Shown: piece by piece, positions 1 through 8,147 of the stretch
Layout of the letters: each line of letters starts with the position of its first letter
How positions within the stretch are numbered: position 1 is the first letter of the stretch
Assembly (NCBI RefSeq): GCF_000245795.1
Contig: NZ_JH601133.1
Coordinates: forward strand, 931,269-995,268
Direction: 5' to 3'
Length of the DNA: 64,000 bases
Origin: Facklamia languida CCUG 37842
Lineage (GTDB): Bacteria > Bacillota > Bacilli > Lactobacillales > Aerococcaceae
Notes under the pieces: generated by a model
The model's input: the letters and a program-made list of their open reading frames with translations, nothing else
Told to the model about the DNA's origin: nothing
Database searches by the model: none
Translations under genes and position numbers: made by a program

Positions 1-1
1 A

Positions 2-337
2 GGCGATCATTTATCGTTACTCTTCAAGAGTATGACTGCTGATAATGGCTTAGAGTTTGCGATGTTAAGTCAAGCGGTGGCTGAACAAATAGCGGTCTAC
101 TTTGCCCATCCTTATGCTTCTTGGGAAAGAGGGACCAGTGAAAATCAACATGGATTCATTCGACGCTTCTTACCCAAAGAAACATCAATGAAAGATATAA
201 CAGAAGCGGATTGTCTCCGAATCCAACAATGGATGAACAACTATCCGCGCAAAATTTTAGACTATGGGACCCCTTATGAAGTCTTTGTACGCTGTCTACA
301 TAAAGAAAGACGATCTCTAGCACTCGTTCCGGCTTGA
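2..337 (+). CDS. IS30-family transposase, C-terminal fragment (5' end outside window)
   Basis: The frame is open from the window edge, so an internal Met at position 32 is not the true start. About 111 residues of a DDE integrase-type catalytic domain are visible: a TADNG motif carrying the second acidic residue, then YFAHPYASWERG and SENQHGFIRRF carrying the catalytic Glu, and the closing segment with RKILDYGTPYEVF that is typical of IS30-family transposases. The family cuts and pastes or circularises small insertion sequences. The N-terminal HTH and first Asp lie outside the window. The frame is intact to its stop, so the full gene could be functional. It sits where rpoC would be expected upstream of rpsL. 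Confidence 0.9.
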   Translation, partial: GDHLSLLFKSMTADNGLEFAMLSQAVAEQIAVYFAHPYASWERGTSENQHGFIRRFLPKETSMKDITEADCLRIQQWMNNYPRKILDYGTPYEVFVRCLHKERRSLALVPA

Positions 338-428
338 CAACGAGCCTCCCTCGGCATGGTTTTCGTGTTAGGGGGTTGACTCATAACCTGTGAGCCAAAC
401 TACCATGCCTCAGCTCATTGTCAAGCCG
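330..428. repeat. Inverted repeat at the 3' end of the IS30 gene
   Basis: CGGCTTGACAA at 330-340 is exactly complementary to TTGTCAAGCCG at 418-428. Pairing continues imperfectly inward through GAGC and GCATGGT against ACCATGC and GCTC. The left arm overlaps the transposase stop codon. It could be a transcription-terminating hairpin or part of the element's end; the other end of the element is not in the window, so it cannot be called a terminal inverted repeat. Confidence 0.6.
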
Positions 429-721
429 TCACTAAAAGAATGGAAGAACTTTAGATAGAACGTTAACCAGGTGGCTAACTTATACTTGAAATTTACGAAT
501 TAATAAAATCTCTAAATAAGTAATTGACGCCCTAAGTAACACATGTTAAGATGGTTAAGGTGTTTTTATTGACAGATTCCTGATATTCAGTCGTGCTGAC
601 TGCTATAGAACCACCTTATTAACGCAGAAGCTCTTGGTCGAGAACCTGCGATAATTTTATTATATAAAATGACACACTTGGATGTGTGGACAAAGATTAG
701 AAGATGAAAGGAGGACTTTTG
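429..721 (+). promoter_or_regulatory. str operon promoter and structured rpsL leader
   Basis: This non-coding stretch separates the IS end from rpsL. The best promoter is TTGACG (524-529), 17 bases, then TAAGAT (547-552). The following leader of about 165 nt contains a hairpin CGCAG/CTGCG (623-627 with 646-650, inner CTC/GAG) and a small hairpin CACAC/GTGTG (673-677 with 684-688) just before the ribosome binding site AAAGGAGG. The hairpins suggest autogenous control of rpsL, but I do not recognise a named leader family. No coding potential is seen. Confidence 0.5.
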
Positions 722-1132
722 ATGCCTACAATTAATCAGTTGATTAACAAACCACGTAAGTCAAAAGTAGAAAAATCTAAGTCACCAGCTTTAAACGTTG
801 GTTATAACAGTTTCAAGCGTTCTAATACCACGACCATGTCTCCACAAAAACGGGGAGTCTGCACGCGTGTGGGGACCATGACACCTAAGAAACCAAACTC
901 TGCTTTGCGTAAGTATGCCCGTGTTCGCTTGTCTAACCTGATGGAAGTGACAGCCTATATCCCAGGTGAAGGTCACAACCTACAAGAACACAGTGTGGTA
1001 CTGATTCGTGGCGGCCGGGTTAAGGACTTGCCAGGGGTGCGTTACCACATCGTTCGTGGAGCACTCGATACAGCGGGTGTAAATGACCGTAAACAAGGCC
1101 GTTCTAAATACGGAACTAAGAAACCTAAATAA
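722..1132 (+). CDS. rpsL: 30S ribosomal protein S12
   Basis: This decoding-centre protein of the small subunit has 136 residues starting [16 protein letters not shown] 722 is chosen because AAAGGAGG lies seven bases upstream; an upstream in-frame ATG at 704 would place the ribosome binding site inside the coding region. TPKKPNS (residues 54-60) keeps the lysine that is mutated in streptomycin resistance elsewhere, and [12 protein letters not shown] keeps the second resistance-associated lysine, so the allele looks wild type. It is the first gene of the str cluster; rpsG follows after 40 bases. Confidence 0.98.
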   Translation: MPTINQLINKPRKSKVEKSKSPALNVGYNSFKRSNTTTMSPQKRGVCTRVGTMTPKKPNSALRKYARVRLSNLMEVTAYIPGEGHNLQEHSVVLIRGGRVKDLPGVRYHIVRGALDTAGVNDRKQGRSKYGTKKPK

Positions 1133-1172
1133 ATTCATGAAAACTAACAAGTAATCGAAAGGAGGAGTTTGG

Positions 1173-1643
1173 ATGACTCGTAAAGGAAATATTCCCAAGC
1201 GTGAAGTATTGCCGGATCCAATTTATAATTCAAAATTAGTCACACGTACCATTAACCGTTTGATGATTGATGGAAAGCGTGGAAAAGCATCACAAATTTT
1301 ATATGGTGCCTTTGATATTGTCCGTGAACAAACTGGTCAAGATCCAATGGAAGTTTTTGAACAAGCAATCGAAAACATCATGCCATTATTAGAAGTAAAA
1401 GCTCGTCGTGTAGGGGGTTCTAACTATCAAGTTCCTGTTGAGGTTCGACCAGAGCGTCGTTATACTTTAGCGATTCGTTGGTTAGTCAGCTACTCACGTT
1501 TACGTGGTGAAAAGACCATGGAAACACGTCTAGCACGCGAAATTATGGATGCAGCTAATAACACAGGTGCGTCTGTAAGAAAACGTGAAGACATGCATAA
1601 AATGGCAGAAGCAAACAAAGCCTTTGCACATTACCGCTGGTAA
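1173..1643 (+). CDS. rpsG: 30S ribosomal protein S7
   Basis: S7 nucleates assembly of the 30S head by binding the 3' major domain of 16S rRNA and contacts the E-site tRNA. The 156 residues match the usual length, beginning [16 protein letters not shown] and containing [12 protein letters not shown] and the C-terminal [23 protein letters not shown] precedes the ATG. In E. coli S7 represses its own operon. The 85-base gap to fusA holds a small hairpin CTAGTC/GACTAG (1661-1666 with 1676-1681) that could serve such control, which is inference. Confidence 0.98.
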   Translation: MTRKGNIPKREVLPDPIYNSKLVTRTINRLMIDGKRGKASQILYGAFDIVREQTGQDPMEVFEQAIENIMPLLEVKARRVGGSNYQVPVEVRPERRYTLAIRWLVSYSRLRGEKTMETRLAREIMDAANNTGASVRKREDMHKMAEANKAFAHYRW

Positions 1644-1728
1644 GATTTATAATAGAATTGCTAGTCTGTTTTGGGGACTAGTGATGCTGACGGAATCGAC
1701 TAAATAATCGAAAGAGGGGTAAATATAG

Positions 1729-3819
1729 ATGGCAAAAAGAGAATTTTCTCTTGAGAACACTCGTAACATCGGTATCATGGCCCATATTGATGCTGGTAAG
1801 ACGACAACGACAGAACGTATCTTGTACTATACAGGTAAGATCCACAAGATCGGTGAGACTCACGACGGTGGGGCTCAAATGGACTGGATGGAACAAGAAC
1901 AAGAACGTGGAATCACCATCACATCTGCAGCAACAACTGCTCAGTGGAAGGGTCACCGCGTAAACATTATCGATACTCCAGGACACGTGGACTTTACGGT
2001 CGAAGTAGAGCGTTCACTACGTGTATTGGATGGCGCTGTTGCTCTACTGGATGCACAATCTGGTGTTGAACCTCAAACAGAAACTGTTTGGCGTCAAGCT
2101 ACAACTTATGGTGTTCCCCGAATTGTCTTCGTTAATAAGATGGACAAGATGGGTGCAGACTTTGAGTATTCATTAAGTACTCTGCATGATCGTTTGCAAG
2201 CCAACGCTGTAGCAATGCAAGTCCCCATTGGAGCTGAAGATGCCTTTACCGGGATTGTTGATGTCGTTCATAAGAAAGCATATATCTACAAGAATGACTT
2301 AGGAACAGAAATCGAAGAGACCGAAATCCCAGAAGAGTATAAGGAAAAGGCAGAAGAGTATTATACAGCATTAGTTGAAGCAGTCGCAGACCATGATGAA
2401 GACATCATGAATGCCTATCTTGAAGGGGAAGAAATTGACGAAGATACCTTGAAAAAGGCGATTCGTAAGGCAACCTGTGCGGTAGAATTGTACCCAGTAT
2501 TCTGTGGGACAGCCTTCAAGAATAAAGGGGTTCAGCTCTTACTTGATGCAGTCATTGACTACTTACCTAGTCCTCTAGATGTTCCGCCAATTGTCGGGAC
2601 AGAACCTGGATCTGACCAAGAAATTGAACATCATGCGGATGACAATGAACCTTTTGCGGCATTGGCCTTCAAGGTTATGACGGACCCATTCGTTGGACGT
2701 TTAACCTTCTTCCGTGTCTACTCAGGTACTTTAGAATCAGGTTCATATGTTCAAAACGCAACAAAGGATACGCGTGAACGTGTTGGACGTATTCTTCAAA
2801 TGCACGCGAACTCTCGGTCTGAAATCCCAGAAGTATTCTCTGGGGATATTGCAGCGGCTGTCGGCTTGAAGAATACCGGTACTGGAGACACTTTATGTTC
2901 ACCAGACCAATTAGTTATTCTTGAATCGATGGAATTCCCTGATCCCGTTATCGAAGTGGCGATTGAGCCTGACTCAAAAGCAGACCAAGATAAGATGGGG
3001 ATTGCCTTATCTAAATTGGCAGAAGAAGATCCAACCTTCCGAGCTTCAACCAACCACGAAACAGGTCAAACGATCATTGCAGGTATGGGTGAGTTGCACT
3101 TGGACATCATCGTGGATCGTTTGAAGCGTGAATTCAAGGTTTCTGCAAGCGTTGGTGCGCCTCAAGTATCTTACCGTGAAACCTTCCGGGCATCGACTCA
3201 AGCTGAAGGTAAGTTCGTTCGTCAATCAGGTGGTAAGGGTCAATACGGTCACGTATGGATTGAATTCACACCAAACGAAGAAGGAGCAGGCTTCGAATTT
3301 GAGAATGCGATTGTCGGTGGGGTAGTTCCTCGTGAATATATTCCAGCTGTTGAAGCCGGTCTTAAAGACGCGATGGAAAACGGTGTGCTTGCAGGCTTCC
3401 CATTAGTGGATATCAAGGCGAAATTGTATGATGGATCCTACCACGATGTCGACTCTTCTGAAACTGCCTATAAGGTAGCTGCTTCAATGGCCTTGAAGGC
3501 AGCAGCGAAGAAGGCACAACCTTCAATTCTAGAGCCAATGATGGCGGTTGAAGTTACAGTTCCTGAAGAATATCTTGGAGATGTTATGGGACATGTCAAC
3601 TCACGTCGTGGACGGATCGAAGGAACAACTTCACGTGGAAATGCAACGATCATTAAGTCACTCATTCCATTATCTGAAATGTTCGGTTATGCGACAACCT
3701 TACGTTCTTCAACACAAGGACGCGGAACCTTTACAATGCAGTTTGATCACTATGAAGATGTGCCTAAGTCAATCGCTGAAGACATCATCAAGAAATATGG
3801 TGGATCTTCTGAAGAATAA
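1729..3819 (+). CDS. fusA: Elongation factor G
   Basis: This translational GTPase drives tRNA-mRNA translocation and, with RRF, ribosome recycling. The 696 residues are standard length. The G1 motif AHIDAGKT is at residues 18-25, switch II DTPGH at 82-86 and NKMD at 136-139, followed by domain II, the domain IV stretch around VSYRETFR and [13 protein letters not shown], and the C-terminal domain V ending KKYGGSSEE. It lies between rpsG and tuf as in other Firmicutes. An AT-rich inverted repeat spans its stop codon. A separate tuf promoter lies downstream. Confidence 0.98.
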   Translation: MAKREFSLENTRNIGIMAHIDAGKTTTTERILYYTGKIHKIGETHDGGAQMDWMEQEQERGITITSAATTAQWKGHRVNIIDTPGHVDFTVEVERSLRVLDGAVALLDAQSGVEPQTETVWRQATTYGVPRIVFVNKMDKMGADFEYSLSTLHDRLQANAVAMQVPIGAEDAFTGIVDVVHKKAYIYKNDLGTEIEETEIPEEYKEKAEEYYTALVEAVADHDEDIMNAYLEGEEIDEDTLKKAIRKATCAVELYPVFCGTAFKNKGVQLLLDAVIDYLPSPLDVPPIVGTEPGSDQEIEHHADDNEPFAALAFKVMTDPFVGRLTFFRVYSGTLESGSYVQNATKDTRERVGRILQMHANSRSEIPEVFSGDIAAAVGLKNTGTGDTLCSPDQLVILESMEFPDPVIEVAIEPDSKADQDKMGIALSKLAEEDPTFRASTNHETGQTIIAGMGELHLDIIVDRLKREFKVSASVGAPQVSYRETFRASTQAEGKFVRQSGGKGQYGHVWIEFTPNEEGAGFEFENAIVGGVVPREYIPAVEAGLKDAMENGVLAGFPLVDIKAKLYDGSYHDVDSSETAYKVAASMALKAAAKKAQPSILEPMMAVEVTVPEEYLGDVMGHVNSRRGRIEGTTSRGNATIIKSLIPLSEMFGYATTLRSSTQGRGTFTMQFDHYEDVPKSIAEDIIKKYGGSSEE

Positions 3820-3879
3820 TTCTTCTTCAGGCGAAAGGACCAAGATCAAACTAGAACGCACTGAATATGCGGGAAGTCA

Positions 3880-3908
3880 TTGAATTTATTCCTGTATGTC
3901 GGTATAAT
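3880..3908 (+). promoter_or_regulatory. tuf promoter
   Basis: TTGAAT (3880-3885), a 17-base spacer and TATAAT (3903-3908) form a strong sigma-A-type promoter about 60 bases before the tuf start. It would allow EF-Tu to be made at a higher level than the upstream str genes. Confidence 0.75.
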
Positions 3909-3967
3909 ACTTATTGATAGATGACTAATCTATAAACAAACTTTAATTATTAGGGGGATTTACTCAC

Positions 3968-5155
3968 ATGGCAAAAGAAAAATACGAACGTACGAAACCA
4001 CACGTTAACATTGGGACTTTAGGTCACGTTGACCATGGTAAAACAACTTTATCTGCAGCGATTGCAACGACCTTAGCTAAGAACGGTTTCGGTGAAGCGA
4101 AAGACTACGCTTCTATCGATAACGCTCCAGAAGAAAGAGAACGTGGAATCACCATCAATACTTCTCATATCGAGTATGAAACAGCAAACCGTCACTACGC
4201 ACATATTGACGCGCCAGGGCACGCGGACTACGTTAAGAACATGATCACTGGTGCTGCTCAAATGGACGGTGCGATCTTAGTAGTATCTGCAGCAGATGGT
4301 CCAATGCCTCAAACACGTGAACACATCTTGTTATCACGTCAAGTAGGGGTTCCATACTTCGTAGTCTTCTTAAACAAGACTGACCAAGTGGACGATGAAG
4401 AATTATTAGAATTAGTTGAAATGGAAGTTCGTGAAATGTTATCAGAATACGACTATCCAGGAGACGATATTCCAGTAATCGCTGGTTCTGCATTGAAGGC
4501 TTTAGAAGGCGATGCAGACCATGAAGCGAAGATCCTAGAATTAATGGCAGCAGTTGACGAATATATTCCAGAACCAGAACGTGAAACTGACAAGCCATTC
4601 ATGATGCCAGTCGAAGACGTGTTCTCAATCACTGGTCGTGGTACAGTTGCAACTGGTCGTGTTGAACGTGGACAAGTTCGCGTTGGGGATGAAGTTGAAA
4701 TCGTAGGTATTGCGGAAGAAACTAAGAAGACCACTGTAACAGGTGTTGAAATGTTCCGTAAGATGTTAGACTATGCGGAAGCTGGAGATAACATCGGGGC
4801 TTTACTTCGTGGGGTTACTCGTGAAGATATCGAACGTGGACAAGTATTAGCAGCTCCTGGATCCATTACACCACATACTCAATTCAAGGCTGAAGTCTAT
4901 GTCCTTTCTAAAGAAGAAGGTGGACGTCATACACCATTCTTCTCTAACTACCGCCCACAATTCTACTTCCGTACAACAGACGTTACCGGTGTTGTAAACT
5001 TACCAGAAGGTACAGAAATGGTAATGCCTGGTGATAACGTATCAATGACCGTTGAATTGATTCACCCAATCGCGATCGAAGAAGGAACTCGCTTCTCTAT
5101 CCGTGAAGGTGGACGTACGGTAGGTGCGGGTACTGTATCTGAAATCATCGCTTAA
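3968..5155 (+). CDS. tuf: Elongation factor Tu
   Basis: EF-Tu carries aminoacyl-tRNA to the ribosomal A site as a GTP complex. It has 395 residues with GHVDHGKT at 19-26, DAPGHAD at 81-87 and NKTD at 136-139, where many homologues have NKCD. Domains II and III follow, ending [17 protein letters not shown]. It has its own promoter and a clean terminator immediately downstream, so it can be a monocistronic transcript. It is the last gene of the str cluster; the S10 operon, which often follows closely in related bacteria, begins only about 10 kb later. Confidence 0.98.
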   Translation: MAKEKYERTKPHVNIGTLGHVDHGKTTLSAAIATTLAKNGFGEAKDYASIDNAPEERERGITINTSHIEYETANRHYAHIDAPGHADYVKNMITGAAQMDGAILVVSAADGPMPQTREHILLSRQVGVPYFVVFLNKTDQVDDEELLELVEMEVREMLSEYDYPGDDIPVIAGSALKALEGDADHEAKILELMAAVDEYIPEPERETDKPFMMPVEDVFSITGRGTVATGRVERGQVRVGDEVEIVGIAEETKKTTVTGVEMFRKMLDYAEAGDNIGALLRGVTREDIERGQVLAAPGSITPHTQFKAEVYVLSKEEGGRHTPFFSNYRPQFYFRTTDVTGVVNLPEGTEMVMPGDNVSMTVELIHPIAIEEGTRFSIREGGRTVGAGTVSEIIA

Positions 5156-5169
5156 TTAAGCCATCAAAC

Positions 5170-5202
5170 AAAAGCGTTTTGCCTAGGCAAGACGCTTTTT
5201 TG
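5170..5202 (+). terminator. Rho-independent terminator of tuf
   Basis: AAAAGCGT and TTGCC pair with GGCAA and ACGCTTTT around a CTA loop, followed by a run of T, 14 bases after the tuf stop. Confidence 0.9.
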
Positions 5203-5316
5203 CTTTGTTCTGAAGGTTATGTAATCAGATCGATTCATGGCCCAGCATATTGATGGTGAGTCATCCTAAATAATGATATACTTATGCTATCAATCAATGA
5301 TTTAAGGAGGAATTGT

Positions 5317-6543
5317 ATGGATTTTAATAATTTTCTAGGAGCAGTCCCCAGTATGGTCGGCTCAGTCTTATTGCTGATTGTGGCTTTGATTTTAGCTTAC
5401 TTCGCTAAGAAGTATGTGATTAAGGGCTTAGAAGCAATTGATTTTGATTTGAAATTGCAAAAATGGGGCTTGTCTAAGACTGATGAGGAATCAATGACTT
5501 TCCTTGAAACAATCGGAACATTGGTTTATTTCATTATTGTACTCTTCTTTGTTCCCTTTATCTTGAATGGTTTAGGGTTAGCAGGAGTAGTGGATCCGAT
5601 TTCCAATATGTTCGCGAAGTTCTTCGCCTTTGTGCCGAATATTATTGCAGCGGTATTAATCTTGTTTGTTGGCAACCTCTTCTGTAAGTTTATCAAACAG
5701 TTAGTACAAAACTTATTAGAAGGCTTCAATGTTGACCGTTGGTATCGTAAGTTAACGGGACATGAAGGGGACGCTAGCACTATCGATGAAACAAAATTAG
5801 CAGAAGTTTTGGCGACGATTGTCTATATCCTGATCTTCATCCCAATCCTAACAGTTGCACTTGAAGTTCTTGGAATTAAGACCATCTCAGAACCGATTGT
5901 TGGGGTACTCAATAGCATTATGAGTGCGATTCCGAATATTTTGGTAGCTGTGATTCTTGTTCTAGTGGGTGGCTTCATTGCTAAGTTACTTGGTGACTTG
6001 TTAGAAGGCCTCTTGAAGACCTCAGGTGTGGATAAGTATTCCAAATACCTGAACTTCAAAGGTGAAATTACGATTGAGATCTCAACGGTCATTGCGCAAG
6101 TGACTCGTGCCTTATTAATGATCTTCTTCATCGTTGAAGCTGTCTCCGTATTAAACCTAGAAGTATTGAATCGCGTCGGGACTTCTATTATTGCCTATAT
6201 TCCAGATGCCATTTCAGCAGCTTTGATCTTGGCAGTTGGAGTGATTGGAGGTAATATTCTAGCCAGCTTCCTTAAGGAAGTATCAGGAAGCAAGGTCTTC
6301 GGTGAATTTGTTCGCTATGCGATTATCGTCCTTTCAATCTTCATGACACTTGACCAGTTGAAGTTCGCTCCAACTATTGTGAATGCTGCCTTCATCATTA
6401 TCCTGGGGGCGCTTGCTTTCGCTTTCGTTCTAGCTGTCGGACTAGGTGGGAAAGATTTTGCCGCTAAGCAACTTTCTAACTTAGAGCAGGCACTTGAGCA
6501 AGAAGAAGAAAAGGACCATCAAGATCCACCAGCAAGTCTATAA
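5317..6543 (+). CDS. CmpX/MscS-related membrane protein with repeated TM-helix units
   Basis: This is a 408-residue integral membrane protein. ATG 5317 is chosen because AAGGAGG sits just before it; an in-frame ATG at 5284 would place that site inside the gene. About eight hydrophobic helices are arranged as four copies of one unit (about residues 8-40, 105-135, 204-235 and 294-322) with the pattern P(S/N/D)xxxAxxILxVG followed by an amphipathic KLLxxLLEG-like segment. This matches the conserved TM-helix repeat of mechanosensitive-channel-like proteins such as CmpX. I see no MscS beta domain, and the C-terminus is short, acidic and EEE-rich. Channel activity is inferred from the family. It is a single gene between two terminators. 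Confidence 0.75.
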   Translation: MDFNNFLGAVPSMVGSVLLLIVALILAYFAKKYVIKGLEAIDFDLKLQKWGLSKTDEESMTFLETIGTLVYFIIVLFFVPFILNGLGLAGVVDPISNMFAKFFAFVPNIIAAVLILFVGNLFCKFIKQLVQNLLEGFNVDRWYRKLTGHEGDASTIDETKLAEVLATIVYILIFIPILTVALEVLGIKTISEPIVGVLNSIMSAIPNILVAVILVLVGGFIAKLLGDLLEGLLKTSGVDKYSKYLNFKGEITIEISTVIAQVTRALLMIFFIVEAVSVLNLEVLNRVGTSIIAYIPDAISAALILAVGVIGGNILASFLKEVSGSKVFGEFVRYAIIVLSIFMTLDQLKFAPTIVNAAFIIILGALAFAFVLAVGLGGKDFAAKQLSNLEQALEQEEEKDHQDPPASL

Positions 6544-6617
6544 GAATAATGGATTCGATCAATGATAGGGAGAAGGAAGACAAGGCTTCCTTCAACTCTA
6601 TCTGACATCGAGTCATC

Positions 6618-6691
6618 AAAAAAGACCGCTCACACCTGAGCGAGTCTCTGTCAAGTCGACAGGGACCGTTCAGTGTGAGGCGGTCTTTTTT
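6618..6691. terminator. Long bidirectional terminator hairpin between convergent genes
   Basis: An A6 run and GACCGC-TCACAC pair with GTGTGA-GGCGGTC and a T6 run, with a second internal hairpin CTGTC/GACAG at the tip. Its right edge overlaps the stop codon of the minus-strand PPDK regulatory protein gene. It can end transcripts from both the channel-like gene and the ppdK operon. Confidence 0.85.
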
Positions 6692-7511
6692 ATTCAGCTA
6701 AAAGCTTATTGTATTGGCTGATAATCTGTTCAGATAATTCTTCAATCGACTGATTTTCGATATGGATGACACTAGCACCTAGTTGGTGGTAAAGATCATC
6801 CGCAAACATTAATTCTTCTTTAACTCGTTCTAAAGAGGAATAGCTAGCAGAATCACCTAGTCCCATCAGCTCCACTCTTTTTTTACGGATATTCTGGATA
6901 TAGAGTGGGGAAGCGATGAGGCCAAAGACTCGACGAGGATCAGCATCGTAGATCTCTTGTGGCACATGGACTTCTGGGAAGATCGGCAAGTTTGCGACTT
7001 TATAAGACTTGTTGGCCAGGTACATGCTTAAGGGGGTCTTAGAAGAGCGAGAGACACCTAAGAGAATGATGTCGGCCAGCGCAAAACCTTTACGATTCTT
7101 ACCATCGTCATACTTAACAGCAAATTCGATGGCTTGAATGCGGTCGAAATAGTGGTCATCCAACCGGTGAAGGGCTCCAGCTTGCTCACTAGGAGCCAGG
7201 GAGGTTTGGTTGCTAATAATCGATAGGATGGGTTCCACCACATTATGGTAGGCTAGCTGGTGGTCTTTAGCAAAGGAAGAGGCATATTCATCCAGTTGCT
7301 CATTAACTAAAGTCGTTATGATCACAGCTTTTACCTTATTGGCTTCTTCCAAAATCGTCTTCAGTTCATCTAGACTATTAATGAAAGGGAAACGCTTCAT
7401 GGTAATCCCTGTTAATTGAGGGTATTGGGCTAGGGCTGCATTGGTTGCCTTGAGGGCCGTTTCACCGACCGAATCTGAAATCAGGTAAAATTTCTTTGAA
7501 AAGTTAGTCAT
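6690..7511 (-). CDS. Pyruvate, phosphate dikinase regulatory protein (bifunctional kinase/phosphorylase, DUF299)
   Basis: This family inactivates PPDK by ADP-dependent phosphorylation of a threonine next to the catalytic histidine and reactivates it by Pi-dependent dephosphorylation. The protein has 273 residues, with FYLISDSVGETA at the N-terminus and the nucleotide-binding loop GVSRSSKTPLS in the middle, both hallmarks of the family. ATG 7511 is preferred to an upstream ATG at 7541 because GGAGG lies seven bases before it. The start overlaps the end of the CBS-regulator gene by 8 bases, implying translational coupling. Its target is encoded first in the same operon, so the functional assignment is strong. 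Confidence 0.93.
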   Translation of the reverse strand: MTNFSKKFYLISDSVGETALKATNAALAQYPQLTGITMKRFPFINSLDELKTILEEANKVKAVIITTLVNEQLDEYASSFAKDHQLAYHNVVEPILSIISNQTSLAPSEQAGALHRLDDHYFDRIQAIEFAVKYDDGKNRKGFALADIILLGVSRSSKTPLSMYLANKSYKVANLPIFPEVHVPQEIYDADPRRVFGLIASPLYIQNIRKKRVELMGLGDSASYSSLERVKEELMFADDLYHQLGASVIHIENQSIEELSEQIISQYNKLLAE

Positions 7512-8127
7512 AAGAGTCCTCCAATTGGCTAAGTTCAGCAAGAAGATTTACGATATTCGTCTTGGAAATTTTGCCAAGAATTTCAAAATTAGGTGTCACG
7601 ACGGGTAAAGAGTCTATCTGGTGTTGCGCAATCAAACGGGCGGCAGCTAGGATGGTCTGTTCGCTTTGGGCCACAATAATATTGGGCATGCGGGTCATGA
7701 TGATGGCTAATGGGGTATCCATCTTTTGGCCAATGGCTGAGCGCAAGAGGTCCTTGCGAGATACCAGTCCAATTAAGGTCTTGAGGTCGTCATCCACCAC
7801 ATATAAAGAACCAACATCATACATGAAAAGATGGGTAATGCCATCCTGAACGGTAGTAGTAGCAGGGACAGTCACCGCTTGAATCATGATGTCTTTGACT
7901 TGGTACTCATGAAAGGCTTCATCCAGGAGTGATTTTTCTGTTAAGCCAGAATAGATATAGCCCACACGGGGACGAGCATCCAGGATGCCCGTCATGGTGA
8001 GAATAGCAAAGTCACTTCTCAGGGTGGAACGGGTGAGGCCCAATTTTTTGGCAATTTCACCCCCTGAAATTGGTTCGTGGTCTTTGACGATGGCGATGAT
8101 TTCCTTTTGTCGGGCGGAAAGTTTCAT
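7504..8127 (-). CDS. CcpN-like transcriptional regulator (HTH plus two CBS domains)
   Basis: The 207 residues hold an N-terminal winged HTH (LSARQKEIIAIVKDHEPISGGEIAKKLGLTR, shown here only as an outline of residues 3-33) and a pair of CBS domains (about residues 75-200), which usually sense adenine nucleotides. The layout and the adjacency to a DUF299 gene match B. subtilis CcpN/YqzB, a repressor of gluconeogenic genes. Here it lies 20 bases behind ppdK and overlaps the PPDK regulatory protein gene, so it probably controls this operon in response to ATP/ADP status. AAGGAGGGG precedes the start. The DNA target is inferred. Confidence 0.85.
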   Translation of the reverse strand: MKLSARQKEIIAIVKDHEPISGGEIAKKLGLTRSTLRSDFAILTMTGILDARPRVGYIYSGLTEKSLLDEAFHEYQVKDIMIQAVTVPATTTVQDGITHLFMYDVGSLYVVDDDLKTLIGLVSRKDLLRSAIGQKMDTPLAIIMTRMPNIIVAQSEQTILAAARLIAQHQIDSLPVVTPNFEILGKISKTNIVNLLAELSQLEDSYD

Positions 8128-8147
8128 TCTACCCCTCCTTGATTATA

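Noticed and set aside
722-1132. Streptomycin-resistant S12 allele
   Set aside because: Both key lysines are present, in TPKKPNS and GRVKDLPG.
5284-5316. Longer start for the channel-like gene
   Set aside because: It would put the only good ribosome binding site inside the coding region.
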